Source: Cubamyces lactineus
Lineage: Eukaryota > Basidiomycota > Agaricomycetes > Polyporales > Polyporaceae
Length of the DNA: 64,000 bases
Assembly (NCBI GenBank): GCA_022376465.1
Contig: JACDTU010000036.1
Location: 1-64,000, forward strand
Direction of reading: 5' to 3'
Within the stretch, counting starts at the first letter, position 1. The number at the start of each line of letters is the position of its first letter. This document shows positions 10,926-22,139 of the stretch, in pieces. The translations under genes were made by a program, and so were the position numbers. Under the pieces are notes generated by a model. The model saw only the letters and a program-made list of their open reading frames with translations. It was not told the DNA's origin and made no database searches.

Positions 10926-11652
10926 AATGACAGGAAATCTTGGCCGCACTTGCCGAGAGATGTGGGGATGCGAGTGATGCTTAAGATGTCCGTGTGCCTA
11001 CATTTTTATAACCATCTGCAGAGATCGCGACTTGAACTATATACCTGATAGAGAACAATGAGAATCATTTGAATCAGTTCATTGGTGTTCTTGCGTGATC
11101 GGACAACCACGCGGAGGAGATCGAGGTTGCGTATACAACAATCTTACCATATGGATTGCACAATTGACTCGGAGATGCCGTCCTTGTCTTGAACAAGAAC
11201 AGTCAACCCAACACGGATGCAGTTGTTGTACTTCCTACAAGGCCCGTGTGATCACCATGATATGCTCAGCGTGGTACGTCGTCCTGTAGAACAACAACAG
11301 GTTCTCTGCTACAACAAAGGCGGTTGTTTGGCACATCTGTCCTTGGCAGTCTTGACCACGCCGTCGCTCCGCACTCATGAGAGTGCATTTCGAGTAGGAG
11401 CATAAGTAAGCTGGCAGCGTAGTTGAACAAAAACAGTGAACGTTGTCTAGCTCAAGTCGTGTGCAGGACAATTGGTAGTACATTAACAATGACAATGCGC
11501 CCGCTCGCAGTGCTCGGAAGCGCATCACCTGACCCAGCCGAAGCATGGGAGCGGCGTCTACGCGGGGTTTAAATACCATTGAGCTCGGTTGTGTTGCTAA
11601 CGTCAACTCAGAACTGATCGTCCCACCCTTCCCTGCCCCATACCTCATCGCA
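10926..11652. other. Intergenic, nothing recognised
   Basis: No supported coding region. It includes the upstream regions of the decayed minus-strand gene and of the plus-strand gene that starts at 11653. Confidence 0.5.
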
Positions 11653-12606
11653 ATGGCCGCTGCCTACCTCGCACAGTTCAAGATTCCACGTGCTCAGGCA
11701 GTTTCAAGCATTGACAGACTTGTGCAACAGTTCTTCAAGTACCTCCGGATCACCTCCGAGGATGCGGAAATCCTCAGCCACGATCCCACTGCTCGTGACG
11801 CAGCTATCGCGAAACTCTACGCGCATCCCGATACCAAGCCCTCGTTCATGCCCAGTGATATGGTCGGTGCCTTGCCATCTCCTGCGGAATACGACCGATA
11901 CTTGGAGCATGCCAATGCTGCTATCGAGCGGCACACGCCGCCACAGACGCTGGAGCAGTGAGTACCCAGGAGATCTACTTGCATCTTCAATTGTGCTAAC
12001 CATCCTCGAGGCGAGTCCTGCGATTCCATATAGCAGCTGCGGCTGTGAATGTCCTACGTCAGTACAGGCTGCATTATACATTGCAAGATCATGACGACCT
12101 GCAATTGCAAGTCGTCGCGGGGTATACCCAGTTGTATGTGACATTATGGCCACACTTGACGTCCATCGTTCCATCTCCCTAATGCTCTGTGCTGCATTTT
12201 CAGGATGAAAGAGTGGATGAAGAACGAGTTCCCCGTGATTACCGGGAAACTCCCAAGCAACCCGGCTCGAGACCCGGCGACGCATACACCACCTGCTCTG
12301 CAGACCCCTCTCTCTCCGCCACCGACGCAGCATCACGGCACGGCCAAGGTGATCACTGCCGAGGAAGTTGCCGACTACCTAAACAATCCGCATACGCTGC
12401 TTCGCAAGCAGTTCCAACACACTCCCCCTCCTGGCGGCGAGGAGGACTACAGGGGCATGTGGTCCCTGGAATCGTATACTACCCGGGTGCGTGAGGGCCA
12501 GGTTGACCACGAATTCACGATATCGCTCGAAGTCTTGAACGGTGCGGTCGTACCCATGGGGCGAGAGGAGGTCAAATACCTTTTGACCTACTCGACCTTG
12601 GCATAA
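11653..12606 (+). CDS. Hypothetical protein, two exons
   Basis: Exon 1 runs from ATG 11653 to 11957 and exon 2 from 12204 to 12606, joined by a 246-bp intron (GTGAGT...TTTTCAG) that restores a glutamine codon. The product is about 235 residues. The N-terminal half is helical and charged (SSIDRLVQQFFKYLRITSED); the middle is proline-rich (SPPPTQHHG); the C-terminal half (EEVADYLNN, DYRGMWSLESYTT) looks like a small alpha/beta domain. An upstream in-frame ATG at 11545 would add 36 residues, but the 11653 ATG fits the sequence character better. No transmembrane segment or known catalytic motif was seen. The family is not recognised. The frame is intact, unlike its neighbours. Confidence 0.6.
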
Positions 12607-13143
12607 TTGGTTGCATACCCTCGGTCCGATACCAAACTTTTCCTCCTCGATCTCCTTTCTCGATTTCTTCTCTCGAGTTCCCCTTCGTATCTCTCTGTTC
12701 GGCTATATTGACGTACTCTGTCCACGCTATACGGTACCATGTCTCCTTAGCCTCGTATGAGTGCGTGAGCGTCGCGAATACTGACAGCCACACCAGTTTG
12801 CCGTCCGAATGAGTGTGATCCGGCCTTGTATCAGGCCATGAGGGCCGACAACATGGATCCCGAGACTACGCGTGCACTCCTGCGAATAACAATGTACACA
12901 ATTCAGCTAACTCGGGGAACTTTGACAAGGGTGGGTTTCATGAGCCCTGCCGGGCAATCAACCACTATAAGTACACACTGTATCCCGGCCCTCGGGCGAG
13001 ACGGGAGAGGACTATTCAAATCTCGGCGAACCGTACTATGCGTCGCCAATACTATATGCCAGAGCGTCAGGACGCCATGGAGACATCGCACCAAACAGCG
13101 CAACATCCGCGCCGATCATCCAAGAGCCAATATGTGAGAACAG
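12607..13143. other. Intergenic, nothing recognised
   Basis: No supported gene. Pyrimidine-rich tracts follow the preceding gene near 12640-12690. Confidence 0.5.
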
Positions 13144-14000
13144 CTATGATGCTTCGCCGTCCTGGTGTTTCCGGATGATATCTGTGCTTGTCTTCGCGTC
13201 CAGGAACAGCTCTCCCATCCCGTCGATGTCCTCCAGCTCGATCTGCTTGCGCCCCGCAATGCCAGCGAGAATGGATGCTGGAGTGAGCAGTTGAAGTGCG
13301 TATCTAGGCGATCGTGAGTCGAATGCTTCAACTGTACTCCAGAGGTTATGAAACACATACCGTAATGAGCTGTCGTGACCCTTCTGAGCCAGACGCTCGA
13401 GAACGCCCTTGCCCAGTTTGAGGCCCTCCATGTTCGCATGCAATTGAACGACTTTTGTGATGGTGTCCTTCTCGTAGGGAGTTGTTCGCACAATGAGACA
13501 CCTTATCACAAGGTATGTGAGTACAACAATCCAAATGCGTCCAGTCGTCGTGTGGAGACATACCGGTCAAGAAGGTCTACAGGGATTCCATGCGGGGCGT
13601 AAATGTCTGTAGTGCCTCGTACTAGCGCGTTGCCGTGGTTCGTTGCGAGAACAACGGTGGGAGCCACGGGAGATTCGAGCAACGCGTTCGGGTATGTGAA
13701 GCACTCAATGTCGAGCATGTGCACCTGCATCATGAAGTTTAGTAAACGTACTGGTCAAAGGCGCTGACTGTGTTACCTCATCAATGAATACGACGCCAGG
13801 AACAACCTCTGCCACACCCTGATCGACGTATCCTTTAATGACTTGGTTCACCTCCCTTCGTAGCTTCTCTGTGATCTCTGTTCTGCCGCTCTTCACCAAG
13901 CTACCCATGACGCTCATGATGTCTTGACCACCTTGTGGTCTCGCATTCGCAGCGTCGCTTGCGTACACCATCACTGGCACTATACTTCCAGTGTGCAAAG
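13144..14000 (-). pseudogene. RVB1: 5'-truncated copy of RVB1 (RuvB-like AAA+ ATPase 1)
   Basis: Minus-strand exons encode the C-terminal half of a RUVBL1/Rvb1 protein. Signatures are [11 protein letters not shown] near 13950, the Walker B region ending in [12 protein letters not shown] across an intron near 13780/13725, [12 protein letters not shown] near 13590, and the C-terminal LQLLTPASILA and GELFLDAKTS. Three introns of about 49, 61 and 54 bp (GT...AG) interrupt it at clean codon positions, so the copy arose from DNA, not from mRNA. The N-terminal part with Walker A (GPPGTGKT) is absent; homology fades just 5' of [10 protein letters not shown], next to KDZ copy 1. Full-length Rvb1 works in INO80, SWR1 and related chromatin-remodelling complexes. 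This fragment could not bind nucleotide normally. Some conserved residues differ ([10 protein letters not shown]), consistent with relaxed constraint. Confidence 0.8.
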
Positions 14001-14147
14001 GGTTGAGCTACGATGACGGAGTAGATGGGATCCTTCGAGTTGTGGGACTGCAGATACTGGTATACAGGGACGTCCCGATATGCGACGTTGATCAATCATC
14101 GTTCCGCGCCTGGTACGGTTCTCCTAAGACATTATCAGCACAAATGG

Positions 14148-14522
14148 TCAAATCGGCGACGTCGAGATAAGCGACTTGCCTATAACGTGGCTAGGATTGA
14201 ACAGGCCTGTCTGAGCGAAGCGGTTGTACTCTTCCTGAGTCATGCGAACGGAGGACTTCCAGAAGACCCTGAGATAGTACTTGTGATAGTTGTCGTCGCT
14301 AGTGTAGTTGTATCCCAGAGGAGACGACTGATTCGGAAGCGACAAGCAGCGTTGACCATGGGCGATCTGATATTGTTCGTGCACCAGAGTGGCGGCATTG
14401 CTTAGATATTTGCCTTCGGGCCGTCGTAGGATCGCCTGGACCTCCTCGCGACGATATTGTCCTTCGAGCCACGTTATCTCGTCGTCCGTAAATCGACTGT
14501 CTTGCCTCTTGCGAGAAACCAT
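14148..14522 (-). pseudogene. KDZ companion gene, short type (truncated homologue of the 43.4-kb gene)
   Basis: From ATG 14522 a minus-strand frame encodes about 124 residues, starting basic (MVSRKRQDSRFTDDEITWLE). It shares the layout of the N-terminus of the 43359 gene in copy 2 (WLEGQYRREEVQ versus WLALQYPRPDVQ). The remainder of that roughly 500-residue protein is absent, and the RVB1 fragment starts about 150 bp further on. An earlier in-frame start at 14675 is less likely. The function is unknown; the N-terminus resembles a short helical DNA-binding segment only in its composition. Confidence 0.45.
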
Positions 14523-14749
14523 CGCACCGTCGTAGCAAGCGGAAGGATAGGGGAGCAGATGTGTTTGAGCAGGGGTTGTGGCAAGCCGTAGTCTACCGGC
14601 TGGAAAAGGAATGGCGTTCCGCGACGTGCTTGGCGGAGCTCGAATGCGACGCAGGTGGACTGTCAGCCTCTCCACCCTTCGGAACGTTGCTCACCTTTGC
14701 CTTGATAATCCCGTTGGTCAGGTCGTAGCAGCACGAGACTCTATATAAA

Positions 14750-15832
14750 TTATGCAATCACGTGGTACTGTGGTGGCAACTCGATAGGTACTACTGGCAG
14801 TCGGCCGAACGTGGAGACGAAAGTACGTGTATAGAACAGAGTCGCGTCGTCTTGTGCGCGCTCGAACATGTCCGCCGTCCACGACGCATCGTCCACAGGC
14901 ATCCCTCGCAATGCGTTCGGGAAGCCGGGCCAACGCGCCATCAGGGCAAGGAAGGCACGTAAGGGCTGGATGGCTTCTCTCCACCGCTCGTCAGGGGGGC
15001 GCGTCCAAAGGAAACGGGTCCGATCGGTGACAAGTGTAGGCAGGACACTGATGACCCCGCTGTCTTCGCCCCACACAGCCGACACCTCAGCCTCCCTCTC
15101 CCAAACGCGTATAATCGGCCACTCATGTCTAGGTACCACAGCGCGGTCCAGAGCCATCAATTCACATCTCCAATTCACCTCGTGGGCCTCCCAGAGCAGG
15201 TTGTAGCGCACTCTGTCGTCCGTGACAGCTAACTCGTGCGTGATAACTAGTCCTTCCCACACTGGCGCGTCCGTCTCCTGGTACTCCCGGAGAAGGGCGG
15301 ACCCGTAGAACAACCTGGTGACGCCGTTCTTCTCTTGGTACCTCCGCTTCACGCGCCGGAGGTCCGACTCCGATCCGCGAGCTGATGGAACGGGCTTGTC
15401 CACAAACTCGCCCCATAACGCGTGTGGCCATTCGCGCAGCGTCAAAGGCTGGCCAGATAACCCGGGGTCGAAGAGACGTGCGCGACAGAAGGGTTGGATG
15501 CGCACGAGGTTGTGGAGAAAGCGATGGACCTTGGCATCGACGCGAGCACATTCCGGGTGAGGTGCGGTCCTCGAGATAGCTCCCGCGTGTGATATGGCGT
15601 CCAGGAGGTAGGGGGGAGGGTAGAAGTAGTTGATTGCGAGTCGCGGCGCTCTCAGAGGTGCGACGGTGCGTATCGCTTTGGACCACGCGGTAGGGAATCC
15701 GTCCCACTCTAGGGGCTTACGGGTATGCGAGAACTCCACACGCACAGGTGAAGGCCGCCAGGGGTTCTGCAGCGGGCGGTACCGCTCTGGACAGCCACCG
15801 TTCGCACTTGCTTCACCCCACGTCAAATGCAT
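14750..15832 (-). CDS. KDZ companion protein, C-terminal domain (copy 1)
   Basis: A 360-residue frame with ATG at 15832 and stop at 14750. From residue about 68 it aligns by eye with the 43647-44558 frame of copy 2: YFYPPPYLLD, FCRARLFDP, WEAHEVN.RCEL.ALDRAVVPR and EAEVSAVWG are shared in the same order, ending in LPVVPIELP. No known catalytic motif was seen; conserved Trp, Arg and His positions suggest a folded domain. In copy 2 this is the last third of a protein of over 1,000 residues, so here it is 5'-truncated by the internal deletion and its ATG is probably fortuitous. It is transcribed away from the transposase. The family is not recognised. Confidence 0.6.
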   Translation of the reverse strand: MHLTWGEASANGGCPERYRPLQNPWRPSPVRVEFSHTRKPLEWDGFPTAWSKAIRTVAPLRAPRLAINYFYPPPYLLDAISHAGAISRTAPHPECARVDAKVHRFLHNLVRIQPFCRARLFDPGLSGQPLTLREWPHALWGEFVDKPVPSARGSESDLRRVKRRYQEKNGVTRLFYGSALLREYQETDAPVWEGLVITHELAVTDDRVRYNLLWEAHEVNWRCELMALDRAVVPRHEWPIIRVWEREAEVSAVWGEDSGVISVLPTLVTDRTRFLWTRPPDERWREAIQPLRAFLALMARWPGFPNALRGMPVDDASWTADMFERAQDDATLFYTRTFVSTFGRLPVVPIELPPQYHVIA

Positions 15833-18800
15833 CCAGCCCTCCCACAGCCGTCGCGTTCGATAACGTTACCGAGAACCCTTCGGAAACGGGCGCAGCATTC
15901 CACACGCCGGGTACAGAAGACGATGTCGTTATAACCGCCGGAGATATACCGTCTACGAGGAAACAGAAGACTAAGGCCGCCCACGGAGCAGCTACCGACG
16001 GAGCCAAGAAGAGCAACTCGACGGTGAGTCCTGACCTCATAGGGGACCACTGAACCGGCTGACCAGTGGGAGAATAGCCGCCCTCAGAACGCTGTGATCT
16101 CTTCTTACGAGGCCACGCCAAGTTGGCCCATGAAGCTTTGCTAGAGCTCGCAGCTCCCCCGAAACCGTCACAGTCATGCGCTCAGTGCCACCGCGCATTG
16201 TCTGTCCCCTCCTCCGCCGTTCCACGTCTCCGTTGCACAGACTGCATCAGCCACGCCCACTTTTGTCGCGACTGCTTACTGGCGCACCACCGGCACAATC
16301 CATTCCATCGTCTGCTTCGCTGGGATGCATCGGGAGGCTTTTGGGAGAGGATCAGTATGGCAGACCTGGGATTTGAACTTCATGCTGGTCACTCGGGCCG
16401 TCCGTGTTCCGCGCCGGGCCCGCGAAACGCGCGGGACATGGTGATAGTCCACTGTGGAGGAGTTGTTGAAATGCGCGTGAATTTCTGCCGATGTGCCAGC
16501 GTCGTCCGTTTGGTGCGTCTCGCACGCAGTCGTTCCACGTCACCGAGCAGCGGCCAGCAGCAGGAACCCGAGGGCCACGTAGAAGATAAAGAGGCGCAGG
16601 CTCAGGACGAAATCAAGCAACTTCTCGCTCTAGGGCTCTTCCCTGGTAGCTGGAAAAGGCCGCAAACGGCTTATACAATAGACCTCTTAAACAGCTTCCA
16701 GTTGCTCTCATTCCATGCACAGACCAGCGCTCATGACTTCTACGCGTATCTACGCCGGCTTACCAACAATGTTTTGGCCGACGAAGTTGTGGTGAGCTAT
16801 CCCGCGATGTCCAAGGACCGATTTGTACTGACTACTGTCGCCCTAGGATCGGTACCGCGAGCTTATGGTGGCGGTGAGAGAGTACGCGTCCCTTCAAGCG
16901 TGCAGACGCCATGGTATGAAGCCTGAACGTGACATGCCCGCAAGAAGCCTGGCGGTAATCTGTCCCGCTTGTCCACAACCTGGCAAAAACATGCGACCTG
17001 GATGGGAACATCGAGAATTGACATTCCGGTAAGTACGCCTTCGCGACTTCTTGCGCTCGCGCTCATTCATGGCAGATATGTCGACGCTTTAAGCTTCTCA
17101 ATCGATGGCAACTTCCACCAATCTCTCCGGAATAAACCGATGGACGCCAAAGACCGAAGGCAGTGCCTATACCGTGCTCACCAAAGACTTCCGCAAGTAT
17201 CGTGGGTTGATTGGCAAACAAACCGTTCAGGTAGGGAACGTCCTAACGCCTCGCTAGCCCGTCTAACGTCGCACGATGCGCAGGAATCTACGTGCCACAA
17301 GTTCGACGCAATGGGCTATGGTGGTTTCAGTGGCAAGGTCACAGGAACGGTGGCTCTGGCCTGCAGGCACCAGCTCATGCTACCCGCGAGTGTAGTTGAC
17401 ATGGACGCCGGGGAAAAGTAAGCGAACGTCCCATGTATGCGCATTGCCACTGACAACGTCCCAGGCAGGCGTTTGTCGACTTCGCTGTAGCTTCCGGTTT
17501 ACAGAATGTCTTGGGGCTTCTACTGCTCAAGATGTATTACGACATAGCATGCCAGTACATGATACATTTCCTGCTCCGCCTGCTCCGATTTGACGAGTTA
17601 GTTGAACACTTCTCGAGCATCACCAGCGCCAAACTCCCAGAAGTCCAAGCGGCTGTGCCGAAGTACCATGTCAACGCCCATGAGTCGAAATGTCGTTCTT
17701 ACTGGTCTCCCAACTTTCTCCCCGGATGCGGGCGAGAAGACGGGGAGACCTTGGAGCGCCAGTGGAGCATGACGAACGCCCTCGCCCTTAGGACCAAGGA
17801 GATGACTGCTGGACATCGCCACGACACTCTTAACGACCACTTTTCCGATCTCAACGTGCGCAAGGTGCACAGCATGCGTGAGTGACAGTGAAGCGCTTGT
17901 CCTGAAGCATTCGCTGACTTGCATGTGACAGCGGGCGTACTTCTTGCCAAGCTCCACGACGCACAGAAGTTACTCACTTCCGCGGACGCCGCTCTAGCTC
18001 GTTTGGAGGAGAACATCTCGCCGGCTGCGCTCGCCCAGTGGAAACCGGCTGCAGAACTATGGGACAGGCAGGTATTGAATATTAAGAACCACAAGGAATA
18101 GGAAAACCCCTTCGCGGCGTCTGGCGACGAAGGTATGTGCATTCGCCTGGAGATGAGCTTCCACGGCCCTGAGACGTTGGTTGCAGAGGCTTCCGAGGCG
18201 GCCGCAGTACAAGAATTGCGCCTGAAGAGGTTCAAGACCTCGACTTCGCGGGCGTTGAGATGGTGAAGGCGATCCATGGGATGATACACCTCGAACGAGA
18301 ACGGTGAGTCATCCCTGGAGGTAGACGGAAGCATTCGCATTGACCATCAACGCAGAGCCGGTCTCGTCGATACCATCCATAAGGTGGACCGTAGCAAGAC
18401 GCGACAGCGCTCCGCTGTGACGAAACGCGTGAACGACCTGCTTGGGGACGCGGATATTTAAACAGAAGCATACGAGTGGATCATAGGCCCACTTCTGGAG
18501 ACCGCCATATCCGCGGTGAAGCCTCTGGACAGAATGACAAATTGGCCATGGCGCGACGCGGAGGACGACCGGCAATGTGGCGTCCCGGGGACGCCGGCCT
18601 TTGCAGAACAGCAGCCTGACGGAGGCGTCTTAGACGATGACCATCTGATGACGCTTCTGGCCTCTCTCTCGGCCATGCCATTGCAGCTGCCATCGAAGTA
18701 CCACAGCAAGCTACGGCGTCACCCAGTGATGAAGCCCGCCATGGACATAGAATTGAAGATTCGTCAAGGCCAGGCCGCTGAGGCGTTGGACGATGTGCGT

Positions 18801-19399
18801 ACCAACATCGCGGCACGGCGATGCAGCCTACGAGACCTACGTAGTCAAGGTTCCGGACAAAAGCACGGCAAGAAGGTGCGCGCTTTGGCTGACAGCGAGA
18901 GACTGGTAGGGACGAAGGCGCGGGACGAGTACCGCAGGCTACGCGTGCTGATGATATGCCTGGGGATGTCTGACAAAGATGAGACATATCGTGCCCTTGA
19001 AGACGCCGATATGCAACACTTCACCGTCGTCGCGGAACAGTACGCGTTGGGCGACGCCGCGAAGCAGGGCAGCTGGTTATGGCGCGACTTCTCTTTCATC
19101 AACAAGCAAGATGACGCCGAGGTCACGGAGTATCTACTTAGAAGTGCGTGAGATGCCTTCATAACTGCAATGACTCGGACGATGCTCAATGTGATCTAAA
19201 CGGTGCAGAAACTTGGGTTCACTGGTTCAGAACGTGTGCTCACCGAAACCGCTGCGAGGAGGAGGTCCACACCCGCCATGAAGAGATGTTTCGAATGCGG
19301 GAAGCATTTAAGCTGGAGATTTCAATGTGGGGAGAACGAGCTGCGGACGTCGAGGAGAGCCCGGGATATCGAAAGTGCGTGTATTCTTCAGACGGATGA
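15748..19399 (+). pseudogene. CxC2-KDZ transposase, copy 1 (frameshifted)
   Basis: The CxC2 cysteine cluster (CAQCHRAL, LRCTDCISHAHFCRDC and HHRHNPFHR, 16150-16320) precedes the KDZ transposase domain. RNase H-like catalytic candidates are Asp in FSIDGNF (about 17100), Asp in YYDIACQY (about 17537) and Glu in GETLERQWS (about 17745), followed by RTKEMTAGHRHDTLNDHF. A helical C-terminal region extends to about 19399. At least six introns of 45-60 bp are visible. Compared with copy 2 there is a 1-bp loss at the start of the CxC2 exon (about 16090) and a frame change after NKPMD (about 17140). The 5' end has been lost with the deletion and no in-frame ATG remains. Known KDZ families cut and paste DNA; this copy should be inactive. 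Confidence 0.8.
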
Positions 19400-20475
19400 C
19401 AACACTGTATGCTGACAGACAGTCTCAGGCAAGTGCATCGATATGAAACTCTACTAGGAAGATGCGAAGATTACCCTTTGGAAGATATCAACCGGGTAGG
19501 GGGCACCTCCAACGAATATCAGAGTGCTTGGCTGATCGGAATTGCAGAGCATAGGGATCCCTACCCGCTGGAACACGAAACGGAGGGTCGATGATACTGC
19601 CGGACGCGAGACAGTGCCTTCCGAGATCGCCCCGTAATGTACGCGCTGCAAGCATGTATGTGTGGCGGCAGCTTTTTGGGCAGGTGGACAGGGCGCGAAG
19701 TCATACGTGATGGAACATTGGTCACTGACAAACGAGACAGGGAAGATTACATGCGATTAATACCAGAGAAGTGCGGGAGAGCAAGTCCCGCGGGAGGTAA
19801 GCAGGGGAGAGGAGAGGTAAGACAGGCCCGGCACTCGATATACAGATGCCCGTCGCACGCCCGACGCGCGCGAGCGTGCAATTCGAATGCATCCTCTCGC
19901 ATTTCGCAAAAGCAGGCTGATATATTGGCACTCGCAAGGTGTACAACAATTTGTGCCAACGACAGTACGGCAACTGGGAGGACGCGGGCGCTCCAGGACC
20001 GCCTGCGCGAGACGTCCAGGCACGTGACCGCGCTCCCTGCTGCAGACGACGTGCCCTCGCGCGCATAGCCGCCCTTAGTGCCTACGTTCCCCTCGCGTCC
20101 TCGTCTACATCGCACTTGCTAGCTGCAGGTTGACTCACGCGCTACCGACACCCACGTCCAGGCTCCCGCGTATTCTGATCGCGCTTGACCCACTCCTCTT
20201 CATCAAGCGACCGCGCACCTACGTTCCCGCGTCCTCGCTCCTCGTCAAGACCACCTGTATCTGGTGAAGACCGCCTCTACATCGTCAAGGAATGTCTCTA
20301 CCACCTCAAGGAACGTCTCTACCGCGTCCAGTGCCCCTTCACCGCGTCCAGATTGCCTCTACCTCGTCAACCGCGCCCGTTCTCGTTAAACGCGTGCCGC
20401 CTTCCTCAACGGCACCCTGCTCGTCAACGCCTCCTCCTTCAACTCCTCCTCCTCATAAAAGCGTAGCCCCTGGGA
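19400..20475 (+). other. Non-coding, low-complexity tract
   Basis: No supported gene. From about 20270 to 20440 there are imperfect CTCTACCnCGTCAA-like repeats, rich in C and poor in G. Confidence 0.5.
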
Positions 20476-20895
20476 CGGGCGTGAAACTCTCGGCAGCACC
20501 GCGCGCCTTCTCCCACGCACTCCTCGTCACACCATCGCGTTCGGTAGAGCGTCATTTGAGTCAACTAGAACGCGTCCCTCGCTTTGCGATCTTCAAACCC
20601 GGCCAGGAAGCGAGAATGACAGTGGCATACGCTATCAGGGACCTGTATTACACGGCAAGTGCACATTGTAACTAGGCAGGTGGAAGCTGACCATAGTGCA
20701 GGCGGTAGGAAGTGTTCTTTTCAGCGAACAGGGTCTACCGGCCGGCGTCGTCTTCAATGACTTCCTTCAGGTGAGTTGCTCATCGCGACTACGCCTCAGG
20801 CCAGTAACGCCTCGCTCGTTCGCTAACGACATGCAATCAGGGCTTGCTCCTCATCGGCTTCCATACCACGCCCGAGAGCACCCAAGCAGTGCTCG
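20476..20895 (+). pseudogene. Exon fragments of an unrecognised protein
   Basis: Three short coding-like pieces can be spliced on the plus strand: VPRFAIFKPGQEARMTVAYA (to about 20655), AVGSVLFSEQGLPAGVVFND (20700-20770), then GLLLIGFHTTPESTQAVLDL after an intron ending AATCAG at 20840. The last frame runs into the start of the cystathionine gamma-lyase copy without its own stop. This looks like the 3' part of a gene fused to, or truncated by, the next one. The family is not recognised. Confidence 0.35.
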
Positions 20896-21990
20896 ACCTC
20901 CAACGGCCATGTCAACGGCGCGAACGGCTTTCACCCCGTAAAGAAGGGTTTCCTAGACGGCTTCGGTACGTGCGCGATCCACGCAGGCTCAGAGGCCAGT
21001 GAGGAGACTGGCGCGGTGATCCCGCCGATTTCTCTCAGCACGACGTACAAGCAAGATGCTATCGGCAAGCACACGGTACGCACTGATCGTCTATCAGTGA
21101 ATAAAAGAGTCTAAAATGACGCGTTTTCGTAGGCCTTCGAGTACTCTAGATCTGGCAACCCTGATCGCAATGCCTTTGAGACGACTCTGGCCACGCTGGA
21201 GTCGAGCGGCGCGTATGCGCTCGCTTTCTCGTCTGGGTCGGCAACGACTGCCACCGTGCTGCAGTCGCTCGGCCCCGATGCGTACATCATCAGCGTGAAC
21301 GACGTCTACGGTGGCACTTTCCGCTACATGACGCGCGTTGCGTCTGAGAATCAAGGCCTGCAGACCATGTTCCTCGCCTGGAGAACGCGGACGATGATAC
21401 CATCCGTGCTGCATTCAGACCTAATACCAAGGTTTGTCCCCTGCCCGAGTTCTTGCCAGCGAGCCAAGTACTGACACACAGTTCTTCTACAGCTCTACTG
21501 GATAGAGTCCCCTACCAACCCGACGCTTCGCCTTATCGATATCCCTCGCATTGTCTCTCTCGCCCGGGCCGCGCCTTCTGACCCCCTCCTCCTCATTGAC
21601 AACACCTTCCTCTCGCCCTTCTGCTCCTCGCCCCTCCTCCAGGGTGCCGACATCGTGATGCACTCCCTGACGAAATACGTCAACGGCCACTCGGATGTGG
21701 TCATGGGCGCGCTCGTCCTCCCCGCGCACCGGGCCGCGCTCGCCGACAAGCTGCGCCTTCTCCAGAACGCGATCGGCACAGTCCCGCGCGCGTACGACTG
21801 CTGGCTCGCCCAGCGTGGCGCGAAGACGCTGCACCTTTGCATGAAGGCGCACGGCACGAATGCGCTCGCGGTCGCGCGCTTCCTCCAGCAGTCCCCGCAC
21901 GTCGAGGAGGTCATCTACCGGACATCGCGACGTACTAGCAGCAGCAGTAGGCTGTCGCAAACGCCGCGGCTGCTGCTGACGAGCAGCCCC
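20893..21990 (+). pseudogene. CYS3: Cystathionine gamma-lyase (Cys3-type), broken
   Basis: This encodes a PLP-dependent Cys/Met metabolism enzyme, which normally splits cystathionine to cysteine, 2-oxobutyrate and ammonia in transsulfuration. Visible are FGTCAIHAGSE near 20970, the intron 21076-21132, EYSRSGNPDRNAFE and SSGSATT, and the PLP-lysine motif HSLTKYVNGHSDVVMG (Lys codon 21673-21675). Defects: no ATG in the expected frame at the start (GTGCTCG where ATGTCG would fit), a 1-bp loss near 21376 before LENADDDT, and loss of the last roughly 80 residues after VEEVIY (about 21920), where the sequence becomes low complexity. The remaining exons are GC-rich and well conserved, so decay is recent or partly due to assembly error. 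Confidence 0.8.
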
Positions 21991-22139
21991 AGGCGCCTCT
22001 CAATAATGGGACATCACTAGTGAAGAGCACAAGACGACTTGCCTTTGGCTGGGAGAGGACGACGAGGCAAGGCTTGCAAGGTGGCGAAGCTCGCCATCGC
22101 TCGACTGCAGCGCTCTCCGGATAGCCCGACGTACAACTC

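Larger units (their letters stand above)
14148..19399. mobile_element. KDZ transposon copy 1, internally deleted
   Basis: Companion genes on the minus strand (14148-15832) and a CxC2-KDZ transposase on the plus strand (about 15748-19399) repeat the arrangement of copy 2 (41.4-53.6 kb). Here the head-to-head gap has collapsed: the conserved YFYPPPYLLD part of the companion gene is only about 0.5 kb from the CxC2 exon, against about 5 kb in copy 2. The large N-terminal part of the companion gene, the shared promoter region and the transposase start are missing. Terminal inverted repeats were not identified, so the ends are approximate. Confidence 0.7.

Noticed and set aside
13901..14095. Minus-strand frame joining the RVB1 fragment to the KDZ companion gene
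   Set aside because: The residues before ANARPQGG do not resemble Rvb1 or the companion protein, so a genuine fusion protein is not supported.
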